DNA from: Marinobacter excellens HL-55 | GTDB lineage: Bacteria; Pseudomonadota; Gammaproteobacteria; Pseudomonadales; Oleiphilaceae | Reading direction: 5' to 3' | Assembly (NCBI GenBank): GCA_001314845.1 | Contig: LJZQ01000001.1 | Coordinates: 62,001 to 126,000 of the forward strand | Length of the DNA: 64,000 nucleotides | In this document: positions 45,237-53,831 of the stretch, in pieces | How positions within the stretch are numbered: position 1 is the first letter of the stretch | How the letters are laid out: the number at the start of each line of letters is the position of its first letter | Position numbers and translations under genes: made by a program | The notes under the pieces: generated by a model | Databases searched by the model: none | What the model was told of the DNA's origin: nothing | Seen by the model: only the letters and a program-made list of their open reading frames with translations

Positions 45237-47432
45237 TTGCGCCACTATCTCGCATGGAAGGGAGGTCAGATTTCACTCATCGATAACCGGAATGCCACCT
45301 TCATGCCGAACACCCCGGAACAGATACAGCCTGCATTCGGAACTGATCCGGAACGCCTGGCTCTGGTCGCCACCGCCACCCGCAATATGGTGTTGGTACT
45401 GGATGCGGCCGGCTGCATCGAATGGGTGAACCGTGCGTTTGAAGCACACACCGGTTTTACACTTGAAACCATTGTCGGCCGGCAACCCGGCGACATCCTC
45501 CACGGCCCGGACACCAATCCTGAGACCGTCCTTCGCATTCGCCAGCACCTCCACAGAGGTGAGGTTTTCGAGGAAGACATCCTCAATTACACCGCAAGCG
45601 GCGCACCCTACTGGGTACACACCTATTGCATACCGGTTGGTGAAAGCGAAAGCGTGGAGCCCGGGTTTGTTGTCATCCAGACCAACATTTCCGACCGTAA
45701 ACACAGCGAACGCGGCCTCCGGATTGCCGCCAGTGTGTTTGATCGCAGTCATGAAGCCATCATCATCACCGATCACAGCAACCGGATTATTGACGTAAAC
45801 CCGTCCTTCTCAAGGATCACCGGTTACGCACGGGAGGAAGTACTTGGTCTGAACCCATCGATTCTGAGTTCTGGCCGCCATTCCCGGGATTACTACCAGT
45901 CCATGTGGGCCTCCATCGAGAAAACCGACCACTGGCGCGGCGAAGTCTGGAACCGTCGTAAAAACGGTGAGGAATATGTGGAGCTACTGTCAATCAGCCG
46001 GGTACACCTGGAAGAGCCCGGCCGATACTTCCATGTGGCTGCGTTTACCGACATCACCGCCCTGAAAAACCACGCCAGGGAGCTGGACCGGGCCGCCAAT
46101 TACGACGACCTGACGGGCCTGCCAAACCGGCAATTATTGGAAGAACGGATTCGCTGCGCCCGCCAGCACGCAGAACGTCAGAAACGTAGCCTGGCCATCT
46201 GTTACCTTGATCTGGACGGTTTTAAAGCCATTAACGACGAACTGGGCCATGAAGTCGGAGATCTCGCGCTTCGAACCACCGCAGAGCGCCTGACCCAAAG
46301 CCTGCGCAGCGGCGACACCGTGGCCCGCATCGGCGGTGACGAGTTTGTTCTGTTAATGCATGACGACGAGTCGCCATCGGTGTATCAAAGCATCCTCAAT
46401 ACCGTGAACGAGCCTTTAACCTTTGCGGATAAACCACTCAAAATCACCGCCAGCCTGGGCATTACCCGCTACCCGGAAGACGACACCGATGCCGAAGGTC
46501 TGATTCGCCATGCCGATCAGGCCATGTACGCCGCCAAAGAAAAAGGCCGCAACCAGTTCCACATTTTTGATCCGGGCCTGAATGCCCATCGCCGGCAACG
46601 CCGGAATCAGTTGGTGGAAATCGCCAATGCGCTGGAGCACGATGAGTTCTCGCTGCACTTCCAGCCACAAGTGCGGATGGTTGACAGTGAAGTGGTCGGT
46701 TTTGAGGCGCTGATTCGCTGGAATCATCCCGAGAAAGGCTTGCTCTCGCCCGCTGCGTTTCTGCCAGCGGTGGAAAACAGCCATCTGGAAATCCCCCTGG
46801 GACAATGGGTGCTGAAAGAAGCCATCCATCAAATGAACCGCTGGCGTGAGGCCGGCGAGGCGCTGGCGGTCAGCATCAACATCAGCGCACCCCACCTGAT
46901 GGACCGGAGCTTTGCCGACTATCTGGAGAGTTACCTGCACAGTCACCCAGAGGTCAGCCCTGGCCAGATCACGCTGGAAGTTCTGGAATCAACGGCACTG
47001 GAAGATACCAAACGCGCCAGCAACGTACTCGCGCGCTGCCAGTCCCTCGGCCTGCAAGTGGCGCTGGACGATTTTGGTACCGGATTTTCATCACTGACCT
47101 ACCTGCGCACGCTGCCGGTCGATGTGATCAAGATTGACCAGAGTTTTGTTTGTAACATGCTGACCGACGACAATGATCGGGCCATCGTCGAAAGCGTGAT
47201 CTTCCTGGCCCAGCGGTTTGATCACCCGGTACTGGCCGAAGGTGTGGAAAACACCGCCCACGCCAATGCTCTCCAAAGCATGGGCTGTAACCTGATTCAG
47301 GGGTACGGTATCGCCCGCCCGATGCCGGCTGATTCGGTTCTGCCCTGGCTGACCCAATGGCGCAGCACGGTCGGCCAAAGCCGGACACTGCCGGAACTCG
47401 AAGACACCGCAAATTACGGAACCGGTGGCTGA
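45237..47432 (+). CDS. PAS-PAS-GGDEF-EAL cyclic-di-GMP protein
   Basis: 731 residues if the TTG at 45237 is used, 709 from the ATG at 45303; a GGGAGG element at 45258-45263 fits neither well, so the start is open. Two PAS domains (about 40-155 and 160-275) are followed by GGDEF (about 285-440) and EAL (about 455-710). G-G-D-E-F is intact at 366-370 (longer numbering), with R-S-G-D as inhibitory site five residues before it; G-F-E-A-L-I-R-W-N-H-P gives an intact EAL. No membrane segment is seen, so sensing is cytosolic. It converges on the CbiM-like gene with a 9-bp gap. Confidence 0.92.
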   Translation: MRHYLAWKGGQISLIDNRNATFMPNTPEQIQPAFGTDPERLALVATATRNMVLVLDAAGCIEWVNRAFEAHTGFTLETIVGRQPGDILHGPDTNPETVLRIRQHLHRGEVFEEDILNYTASGAPYWVHTYCIPVGESESVEPGFVVIQTNISDRKHSERGLRIAASVFDRSHEAIIITDHSNRIIDVNPSFSRITGYAREEVLGLNPSILSSGRHSRDYYQSMWASIEKTDHWRGEVWNRRKNGEEYVELLSISRVHLEEPGRYFHVAAFTDITALKNHARELDRAANYDDLTGLPNRQLLEERIRCARQHAERQKRSLAICYLDLDGFKAINDELGHEVGDLALRTTAERLTQSLRSGDTVARIGGDEFVLLMHDDESPSVYQSILNTVNEPLTFADKPLKITASLGITRYPEDDTDAEGLIRHADQAMYAAKEKGRNQFHIFDPGLNAHRRQRRNQLVEIANALEHDEFSLHFQPQVRMVDSEVVGFEALIRWNHPEKGLLSPAAFLPAVENSHLEIPLGQWVLKEAIHQMNRWREAGEALAVSINISAPHLMDRSFADYLESYLHSHPEVSPGQITLEVLESTALEDTKRASNVLARCQSLGLQVALDDFGTGFSSLTYLRTLPVDVIKIDQSFVCNMLTDDNDRAIVESVIFLAQRFDHPVLAEGVENTAHANALQSMGCNLIQGYGIARPMPADSVLPWLTQWRSTVGQSRTLPELEDTANYGTGG

Positions 47433-47441
47433 GCAGCCACA

Positions 47442-48101
47442 CTAGCGATAACGGCGCTGGTCCAGCGTTCGGAGCCGCTCTGGATGCAGCACCATCAGAC
47501 CGGTCACAAAGGCGCCGTTTACAAAGCCCTCGGGAATCATGAACAGCGGTAGGTAACTCAGGTAGTCATAAACCAGCTCATCAAAGCTGTAAATGCCGTT
47601 GGTCCACAGCAGAAGACACATCACCAGGCCGGCCACCGCGACTGAAATACCGGCACCGAAAAATCCACAAAAGAAGATGTAGGCGAAGAAACTGCGAAAG
47701 TCGCGCTTGCGCTCCCACAGCATGATGGCGTGGGTGACCAGCGCAGGCACCATCACCGTGATCAGGCCGTTAGCCGCAAACATGATCAACGGTTCCCGAC
47801 CGGTGATCACAGTGATCACCAACGCCAGCAAGCCACTGAAAACCGCCAGCGCCCAGCCCAACATCAGCGTAATCACGGTAATGCCGAAGATATGGATGGC
47901 CAGTCCCGGAGAAATGCCGGCCCGTAACTGCCAGACAAATCCGAGAATAACCGCAGCTCCGAATACGGTATGTTGCAGCGAGGAATCTGTTCGGAAGCCG
48001 CGCCAATCGACCGTCCGTGCCGCGGCCAGCAGCACGAGCGCAAACACAATGGCGGTTAACAGCCACTGACTGGTCGAAAGCAGGTTTTCAGTCATTCCCA
48101 T
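47442..48101 (-). CDS. CbiM-like energy-coupling factor permease
   Basis: About 219 residues with six membrane segments. It matches proteins annotated as energy-coupling factor ABC transporter permeases of the CbiM type (I-H-I-F-G-I-T-V, a conserved P-A-L-V-T-H segment and P-E-G-F-V-N-G-A near the end). The canonical N-terminal metal-binding M-H-I-P-D-G is lacking, so cobalt or nickel transport is not assured. No cbiQ, cbiO or ECF ATPase is adjacent. The start may be 48101, 48095 or further up at 48137; none has a strong ribosome site. The gene lies downstream of the SulP gene with a gap of about 90 bp. Confidence 0.65.
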   Translation of the reverse strand: MGMTENLLSTSQWLLTAIVFALVLLAAARTVDWRGFRTDSSLQHTVFGAAVILGFVWQLRAGISPGLAIHIFGITVITLMLGWALAVFSGLLALVITVITGREPLIMFAANGLITVMVPALVTHAIMLWERKRDFRSFFAYIFFCGFFGAGISVAVAGLVMCLLLWTNGIYSFDELVYDYLSYLPLFMIPEGFVNGAFVTGLMVLHPERLRTLDQRRYR

Positions 48102-48190
48102 CAGAGTTACCGTTTGGCCGGGGCGAAATATCCTCAAAAGCCGTTTTTACACATACCCCGGCCGGCGTCAACGGGATCACAATGCCTTAA

Positions 48191-49912
48191 TTATTCCAGT
48201 AAACTTCTTCCGGTTAACGACTGCCAAGCCTCAAATGTGCTCAGATACACACCACCACCGAGGTGCTGAAGGAACTCCGTGCCTTTGAGACGATCCATCA
48301 CCGGGCCTTTGACTTCAGACAGATGCAGCCGCACTCCGGCGTCTTCAAGCCGCTCATTGATAGCCTCCAGGCTTTCAAGGGCTGATGCATCCACCAGGTT
48401 CACCGCCGGGCACACCAGCACCAGGTCGCTCAGTTCCGGTTCCCGGGCGATCAGATCCATCACCCGCTCCTCCAGGAACCGCGCATTGGCAAAATACAGG
48501 CTTTCATCAACCCGCAAAAACGTGACCTTCGGGCACAGTTCAACGTCATGCCGCAGCACGTTGCGAAAGTGCTCGGTACCGGGCACCCGCCCGACCACGG
48601 CACTGTGAGGGCGGCTGGTACGGTAGAGAAACAGGCCGATTGACAGTAACACCCCGGCGATAATGCCGGCTTCAACACTGTGAACAAGGGTCAGCACGAT
48701 GGTCGCCAGCATGGCGCCGAAATCGGTGCGGGAATAGCGGAAAGTCCGGCCCAGTGCGGGCAGGTCAATCAGGGTCGTCACGGCTACGATGATGGTGGCA
48801 GCCAGAGTAGCCTGAGGCAGCCAGGCAATCGCCGGTGTCAGGAACAGGGTGGCCAGGGCGATGCCCACCGCGGCGTAGGCGCCGGCAGCCGGTGTTTCGG
48901 CACCGGCATCAAAGTTGACAACAGAGCGTGAAAAACCTCCGGTGACAGGCATACCGCCCGACAATCCGGAACTGATGTTTGCCGTACCCAGGCCAATCAG
49001 CTCCTGATCCGGATCAATACGCTGGCGCCGCTTGGCCGCGAGAGTCTGGCCAACCGACACCGATTCAACAAAACCCACCACACTGATCAACAAGGCGCTG
49101 ACCGCCAGTTGCGACCACAGGCTTGGTTCCAGACTGGGCAAGGTGAACGATGGCAGGCCCGATGGCACAGCGCCAACCAACCGCACACCCTGTTCATCCA
49201 GCCGTAACAGCCAGGCCAGTAACGTGGTCAGCAGCACCGCCAGAATGGGCGCCGTTTTGGTCAGGATGTCGGCACTGCGATCCGCCAGCCCGAGTTGTTT
49301 AAGCAGGGGTTTGAGAAAGCGTCGGGACCACAACAGAAACAACAGCGCACCGACACCAACAAACAGGGTCGGCACATTGGTGCCCGTCAAAGAGGCCAGA
49401 AACGAGCCGCCAATATCGAGCAGATTATGCCCGGAAGACTGGGTGCCGAACAGGTGCTTGAGCTGGCTGGCCGCGATGACAATCCCGGAGGCGGTAATAA
49501 ACCCGGAAATCACCGGATGGCTAAGAAAGTTGGCCATAAAGCCAAGTTTCAGAACACCCATGACCGTCAACATCAGGCCAGACATGACCGCAATCAGAAC
49601 GGCACCGGCGAGGTATTCGGCGCTGCCCACCTCGGCCAGGGGCGCCAGGGCCGCGGCCGTCATCAGGGAGACCACGGCCACCGGTCCTACGGACAGGGTG
49701 CGGCTGGTGCCGAACACCGCATACACCACCAGTGGCAACATGCTGGCATACAGGCCAACCTGCGCCGGCAGCCCCGCCAGCAGGGCATAAGCGAGCGATT
49801 GTGGAATCAGCATCACGGTGACAATGACGGCCGCAATGAGATCACTGGTCACCTGACCACGGTGATATGTTGGTGCCCACTGCAGAATGGGCAAATAGCT
49901 TTTAAGGTTCAT
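48191..49912 (-). CDS. SulP family anion transporter with STAS domain
   Basis: 573 residues: 12-14 hydrophobic segments over residues 20-430 and a C-terminal STAS domain (about 440-560). The first helices carry A-A-V-I-V-T-V-M-L-I-P-Q-S-L-A-Y-A and G-L-P-A-Q-V-G-L-Y, the SulP signature. The STAS phospho-site loop reads V-N-L-V-D-A-S-A-L-E-S-L. Sulfate, bicarbonate or other anions are possible substrates. The metallo-hydrolase gene ends 7 bp upstream on the same strand, so the pair is an operon and a sulfur-related role is the simplest reading. Confidence 0.92.
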   Translation of the reverse strand: MNLKSYLPILQWAPTYHRGQVTSDLIAAVIVTVMLIPQSLAYALLAGLPAQVGLYASMLPLVVYAVFGTSRTLSVGPVAVVSLMTAAALAPLAEVGSAEYLAGAVLIAVMSGLMLTVMGVLKLGFMANFLSHPVISGFITASGIVIAASQLKHLFGTQSSGHNLLDIGGSFLASLTGTNVPTLFVGVGALLFLLWSRRFLKPLLKQLGLADRSADILTKTAPILAVLLTTLLAWLLRLDEQGVRLVGAVPSGLPSFTLPSLEPSLWSQLAVSALLISVVGFVESVSVGQTLAAKRRQRIDPDQELIGLGTANISSGLSGGMPVTGGFSRSVVNFDAGAETPAAGAYAAVGIALATLFLTPAIAWLPQATLAATIIVAVTTLIDLPALGRTFRYSRTDFGAMLATIVLTLVHSVEAGIIAGVLLSIGLFLYRTSRPHSAVVGRVPGTEHFRNVLRHDVELCPKVTFLRVDESLYFANARFLEERVMDLIAREPELSDLVLVCPAVNLVDASALESLEAINERLEDAGVRLHLSEVKGPVMDRLKGTEFLQHLGGGVYLSTFEAWQSLTGRSLLE

Positions 49913-49919
49913 GTCCGGC

Positions 49920-50786
49920 TCAGAACAGGTCGACAGGAACTTTCAGGTATACCTGGCCGTTATCGTCAGCGGGCGGCATTTGGCCTGCACGCATATTGAC
50001 CTGAACCGATGGCAGAATCAGCCGGGGCATATCCAGTGTGGCATCTCGCTCGGTGCGCATTTTCACGAATTCATCCTCGGAAACGCCCTCGTGTACATGC
50101 ACGTTCGCCTCGCGCTGCTCGGCCACGGTGGTCATATGATGGTAGTCATCCCGGCCGGGGGCTTTGTAGTCGTGGCACAGGAAGATCCGGGTGTCTGAAG
50201 GCAAGGCTAGCACTTTCTGGATCGAGCGATACAAAACCCGGGCATCGCCACCCGGGAAGTCGCAGCGAGCGGTACCGTAATCGGGCATGAACAGCGTGTC
50301 GCCGACGAACGCCGCATCACCGATGACATACGTCAGACATGCCGGCGTATGGCCGGGCGTGTGCAACACCCGACCTTCCATGCCGCCAATGGTGAAGGTG
50401 TCGCCTTCTTCGAACAGCCGGTCGAACTGGCTGCCATCCCGGGCAAACTCGGTACCGGCATTAAACGCCTTGCCGAAGATGGTCTGAACGTCGGTAATGC
50501 GGGCGCCGATACCGGTCTTGCCGCCCAGTTTTTCATGCAGATAGGGCGCCGCCGACAGATGATCAGCGTGCACGTGGGTTTCCAGAATCCATTCGACGCT
50601 CAGCTTGTTTTCCTGAATGTATCGGACAATCTCGTCGGCCGACCGCACATCGGTGCGACCAGCGGCGTAATCAAAATCAAGCACCGAATCCAGGATCGCG
50701 CAGGCCTGACTACCCGGGTCGCGAACCACGTAGCTGAAAGTGTTGGTGGGTTCGTCAAAGAAATGCTGAACGATTGGCTGTTTCAT
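49920..50786 (-). CDS. Metallo-beta-lactamase fold hydrolase, persulfide dioxygenase/Blh-like
   Basis: 288 residues from the ATG at 50786, which follows GAGGTG by 6 nt; a GTG at 50795 would start inside that ribosome site. Metal residues appear in order as T-H-V-H-A-D-H (about 72-78), G-H-T-P-A and G-D-T-L-F-M-P-D-Y-G, and L-C-H-D-Y. This fits the ETHE1/Blh/GloB side of the superfamily, where members oxidise glutathione persulfide or hydrolyse thioesters. C-terminal residues 200-288 include an E-D-E-F-V segment seen in Blh-type proteins. The operon with a SulP anion transporter supports reduced-sulfur oxidation followed by anion handling. Confidence 0.85.
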   Translation of the reverse strand: MKQPIVQHFFDEPTNTFSYVVRDPGSQACAILDSVLDFDYAAGRTDVRSADEIVRYIQENKLSVEWILETHVHADHLSAAPYLHEKLGGKTGIGARITDVQTIFGKAFNAGTEFARDGSQFDRLFEEGDTFTIGGMEGRVLHTPGHTPACLTYVIGDAAFVGDTLFMPDYGTARCDFPGGDARVLYRSIQKVLALPSDTRIFLCHDYKAPGRDDYHHMTTVAEQREANVHVHEGVSEDEFVKMRTERDATLDMPRLILPSVQVNMRAGQMPPADDNGQVYLKVPVDLF

Positions 50787-50818
50787 AAAAATCACCTCGG
50801 CTGCTGCCAGTGCCTTAA

Positions 50819-50849
50819 ATTTAATTCTAAGGATATACTAAAATGAAAT
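50819..50849. promoter_or_regulatory. AT-rich imperfect dyad upstream of the metallo-hydrolase/SulP operon
   Basis: ATTTAATT and AATGAAAT arms (7 of 8 complementary) are separated by 15 bp of AT-rich sequence, 33 to 63 bp before the metallo-hydrolase ATG. The position suits a promoter-overlapping operator such as those of ArsR-type sulfide sensors, but the regulator is not visible nearby. Confidence 0.28.
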
Positions 50850-50870
50850 ATGAGGTGAAATTCTGTTTTC

Positions 50871-52385
50871 TTATATGCGCGATAACCCTGATGCATCGAC
50901 CAGACAATCCCGGCCACCCTGCTTGGCCTGGTACAGGCGCCGATCAGCGTAATCAATCAGCACATGAGGCGTAACCGGCTTGCCCGTCAGCTCCTCAACG
51001 CCGGCAACGCCGGCGCTCACGGTGACTGGAATGGAATGACCGTCATAAATAAAGGTTTCTTTCCTCACTACTTCAAGCACCCTGTCTACCAGCGCCCTGA
51101 CTTCATTGGATTCTACTGCGGCAAACACCACCAGAAACTCTTCACCGCCAAATCGGGAGACCACGTCGGTGGTGCGGGTGTGACGCATTAGCAACTCGGA
51201 AAAGCGCTGAAGAATGTAATCGCCGGCCAGGTGCCCAAGGTTATCGTTAATCTGCTTGAAGTAATCAATGTCGAACATCGCCAGTGCAAAACGCTCACCC
51301 ACCCGATTGCTTCTCGCCAATAATTCATCCAGTCGGGGCATCAGATATCGACGGTTGTGCAATCCGGTCAAAGGATCACGAATCGACTGGCGCAGTAATT
51401 CCTGTTCAAGTCGGCTCCTCTCCAGAGCACCGGATAACAGTCCAGACACAATGATCAACAGGTCTGCCTGATCGGTCCTCCAGATCCGTTTGCTCAACGA
51501 ATCCACACCGAAAAAGCCGGTCACCCGGCCCCGGATCCTGATCGGCACGCAGAACATGGAGCTGACGCCCTGGTCCTGCAGCATGGCCCGTTCGGGCGCC
51601 GCCCCTGCCGGCAGGCCGTCGACGTCCTCAATGAACACCACCTGATTGAGGTCCACCATGTTCTGGATTTGCCGATGCCACCACTGGAACTGGTCAATCG
51701 GTACGTCCTGCTGGCTTTCAATCAGCGATTCCACGCCCGGCGCGCACCATTCGTGGGTATTGGTCATCCGGCAGTAGTCTTCTGAGAAGTGGTACAGGTA
51801 GGCCCGGTCAACCCGGAAAAAATGACTGATAGAGGTCAGCAATTCATCAATGCATTCATCAATGGTGCCGAAACCCAGGTTGATGAACTCGGTCGACAGG
51901 CGGGCAATGAGCTTCTGGAAACCGGCCTGAAACTGGAACTCCGCCTCACTGTCTCTGAGCGTTTGCTCCAGATCTTTGTAATGCTGGATGTTGTGAAACT
52001 GGCCATACCAGAGGGTACTGCCGTCGGCCTGGCGCTCTGGCACCGAGTGCGCCTCAAACCATTGGTAACCTTTATCAATCGTTTTCAGGCGGGCGCGGTA
52101 ACACCAGGGGGTGAGGGTTTGTGCCGACTCGAGGATGCTGCTCTCAACGCCAGCGGCATCGTCTGGGTGGATAATCAAGAAAACTGCGTCGGCATTTTCA
52201 TTCAGCTGGGCGGGATCCGCTCCGAAAAGTGTCCGCACCTGCTCGCTGACAAACGGATAACGATGGCGCTTGCCATCTGCGCTTTGCCAGAAGGTAAACA
52301 GCACACCAGGCACGCCCGACGCCAGCTTTTGAAACGATGGGGCGGACAGTTCGGTGCCTTGCCTGCCATTGGACTTGCTTGCCAT
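50871..52385 (-). CDS. PAS-GAF-GGDEF diguanylate cyclase
   Basis: 504 residues. A PAS_3-type domain (about 25-140) precedes a GAF domain (about 160-325) and a C-terminal GGDEF domain (about 335-495). The active-site loop is R-F-G-G-E-E-F (412-417), the common active variant, with R-T-T-D (404-407) as inhibitory I-site in the right spacing. No membrane segment is present. It should make c-di-GMP under cytosolic sensory control. The metallo-hydrolase gene lies 84 bp downstream on the same strand behind its own presumed promoter. Confidence 0.92.
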   Translation of the reverse strand: MASKSNGRQGTELSAPSFQKLASGVPGVLFTFWQSADGKRHRYPFVSEQVRTLFGADPAQLNENADAVFLIIHPDDAAGVESSILESAQTLTPWCYRARLKTIDKGYQWFEAHSVPERQADGSTLWYGQFHNIQHYKDLEQTLRDSEAEFQFQAGFQKLIARLSTEFINLGFGTIDECIDELLTSISHFFRVDRAYLYHFSEDYCRMTNTHEWCAPGVESLIESQQDVPIDQFQWWHRQIQNMVDLNQVVFIEDVDGLPAGAAPERAMLQDQGVSSMFCVPIRIRGRVTGFFGVDSLSKRIWRTDQADLLIIVSGLLSGALERSRLEQELLRQSIRDPLTGLHNRRYLMPRLDELLARSNRVGERFALAMFDIDYFKQINDNLGHLAGDYILQRFSELLMRHTRTTDVVSRFGGEEFLVVFAAVESNEVRALVDRVLEVVRKETFIYDGHSIPVTVSAGVAGVEELTGKPVTPHVLIDYADRRLYQAKQGGRDCLVDASGLSRI

Positions 52386-52470
52386 AAATGGCAGTCTCCC
52401 TGTTGGAGCTTTCAGCTCTCTTGCTCAGAGTGTAGTCCAGTGAAACAGAGCCGGCGACCGCTATCCCGCC

Positions 52471-53139
52471 TCAATTATCAACCGTAAACGACACAATCCG
52501 TGAGAGATGGCTGATCGGCAAACCGGTTTCCTGATGCCACTGATTAAAGGCCTGCTGGGCCTGGGTCAGGCCCTTCTTGCTGGAAGCTGAGGCGTCAAGA
52601 ATGCCGGCACGCGTCAATGCGGTGGTGACATCGTTCGACAGAATAAATCCATCCCAGCCAACCCGGCGCAGAAAATACTGGGCCGAATTGCCTCCCAGGC
52701 GTGCCCCGTTGCGCTTCAGGTACATCAACAGGCCCACCTGATCGTCATTCGGCCACTGCGCCAGAAACTGGCCAAAACTGCCGTGATCCCGGGCGACATC
52801 CATGATCATTCGAGCGTTTTCAGGCACCGTGCGGATCTTTTGCATATTGCGGACAATCCGCTCATCGGTCGCCAGTTGCTCCAGAACGTCTGGCGGCACC
52901 TGTTGCCAGTAGGCAGGCACAAAGCCATGAAACGCCGCTTCAAAATCTGGCCACTTGTTCTCGATCACCCGCCAGACAAAACCGGCCTTGAAGATGCACC
53001 GGGTGATTTCCGACAGATAGCGATCATCGCCGGTCGCTGCCAGGGCACCCGGAGCAGGCAACCTGGGCAACAGCGCCTTGACCGCATCCGGGCCACCCTT
53101 GCGGCGCGACGCCTGGTCATACATTGAAGAAAACTTCAT
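52471..53139 (-). CDS. DNA-3-methyladenine glycosylase I-like protein
   Basis: 222 residues from the ATG at 53139, preceded by AGGGAG. The sequence Y-L-S-E-I-T-R-C-I-F-K-A-G-F-V-W-R-V-I-E-N-K-W-P-D-F follows the Tag/Adenine_glyco pattern (L-x-L-E-x-x-Q-A-G-L-S-W), and L-K-R-N-G-A-R-L-G-G with R-R-V-G-W resembles the later conserved block. The zinc-ligand ends of true Tag are not obvious, so it is a divergent member. It would excise alkylated bases during base-excision repair. Upstream codons to 53247 run through the operator array and are not part of the gene. Its promoter faces that of the winged-helix/nucleotidyltransferase gene. Confidence 0.75.
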   Translation of the reverse strand: MKFSSMYDQASRRKGGPDAVKALLPRLPAPGALAATGDDRYLSEITRCIFKAGFVWRVIENKWPDFEAAFHGFVPAYWQQVPPDVLEQLATDERIVRNMQKIRTVPENARMIMDVARDHGSFGQFLAQWPNDDQVGLLMYLKRNGARLGGNSAQYFLRRVGWDGFILSNDVTTALTRAGILDASASSKKGLTQAQQAFNQWHQETGLPISHLSRIVSFTVDN

Positions 53140-53152
53140 AGCAGCTCCCTGC

Positions 53153-53215
53153 AAAATAAACCCCAATTTGGGGCTTGTCATCCCCAAATTGGGGACTATA
53201 GTACCCTTTTGGGGG
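53153..53215. promoter_or_regulatory. Divergent promoters with a triple 21-bp-phased operator array
   Basis: Three 13-bp dyads start at 53161, 53182 and 53203. The first two are perfect CCCC-N5-GGGG (N5 = AATTT, AAATT); the third differs at one base (ACCC-TTTTG-GGGG). Starts are exactly 21 bp apart, two helical turns. A plus-strand promoter TTGTCA (53175-53180), 16 bp, TATAGT (53197-53202) has the second dyad in its spacer and the third over its start point. A minus-strand promoter ATGACA (53181-53176), 17 bp, TATTTT (53158-53153) has the first dyad in its spacer. The two -35 boxes overlap. The adjacent winged-helix protein is the likely binder. Confidence 0.75.
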
Positions 53216-53237
53216 ATGATAAAAGAAGGACCGGAAC

Positions 53238-53828
53238 ATGCCTGCAATCAGCATTGGCGATGCACTATTCACAAAGACACAACAACGCCTACTCGCGTTG
53301 CTTTACGGCCATCCAGAGCAAAGCCTGTATCTAAACGAACTTGTCAGGCTTGCACAGATCGGGCGCGGTGCTGTCGGGCGCGAACTCTCAAAGCTCACAG
53401 ATGCTGGCTTGATCATCATGACCCGCCAGGGCAACCAGACTCACTACCAGGCCAACCCCGACAACCCTATTTTTCATGAGCTGACCCGGATTGTACAAAA
53501 GAGCTTTGGTATCGCCGATCAAATCCGACTTGCCCTGGCGCCATTGGCCGGGCAGCTCGAACAGGCTTTCATTTACGGTTCAATCGCCAAAGGCGACGCC
53601 CATGCGGCCAGTGACGTTGACCTTATGCTGGTTGGCAACGATTTGAGTTATAGCGAAATTATGGAACTGTTAACACCTGCAGAAGAACGACTGCAGCGAA
53701 CCATCAATCCCACGGTATACTCTCCTGCCGAATTTGCGGAGCGCCTGGACCAGCACCAAAGCTTTTTAACGAGGGTAATGGATCAGCCCCGCATCAATCT
53801 GAAATCCGAATCTCCAACACAAGGTTAG
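53238..53828 (+). CDS. Winged-helix DNA-binding protein fused to an MNT-type nucleotidyltransferase
   Basis: 196 residues. An N-terminal winged helix (about 8-80) has the recognition region G-R-G-A-V-G-R-E-L-S-K-L-T-D-A-G-L-I. The C-terminal nucleotidyltransferase domain (about 95-175) carries the minimal signature G-S-I-A-K-G with S-D-V-D-L-M, spaced as GS-x10-DxD, so it looks catalytically competent. MNT-domain proteins next to HEPN proteins act as antitoxins that AMPylate the HEPN RNase. Here the next frame, 3 bp downstream, is a broken HEPN-like gene. The three operators lie immediately upstream and make autoregulation, plus control of the divergent glycosylase gene, the natural reading. 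Confidence 0.88.
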   Translation: MPAISIGDALFTKTQQRLLALLYGHPEQSLYLNELVRLAQIGRGAVGRELSKLTDAGLIIMTRQGNQTHYQANPDNPIFHELTRIVQKSFGIADQIRLALAPLAGQLEQAFIYGSIAKGDAHAASDVDLMLVGNDLSYSEIMELLTPAEERLQRTINPTVYSPAEFAERLDQHQSFLTRVMDQPRINLKSESPTQG

Positions 53829-53831
53829 CGC

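Noticed and set aside
53140..53247. Upstream extension of the glycosylase reading frame to 53247
   Set aside because: The extra codons read through the operator array; the sequence repeats and promoter elements explain this stretch better than coding.
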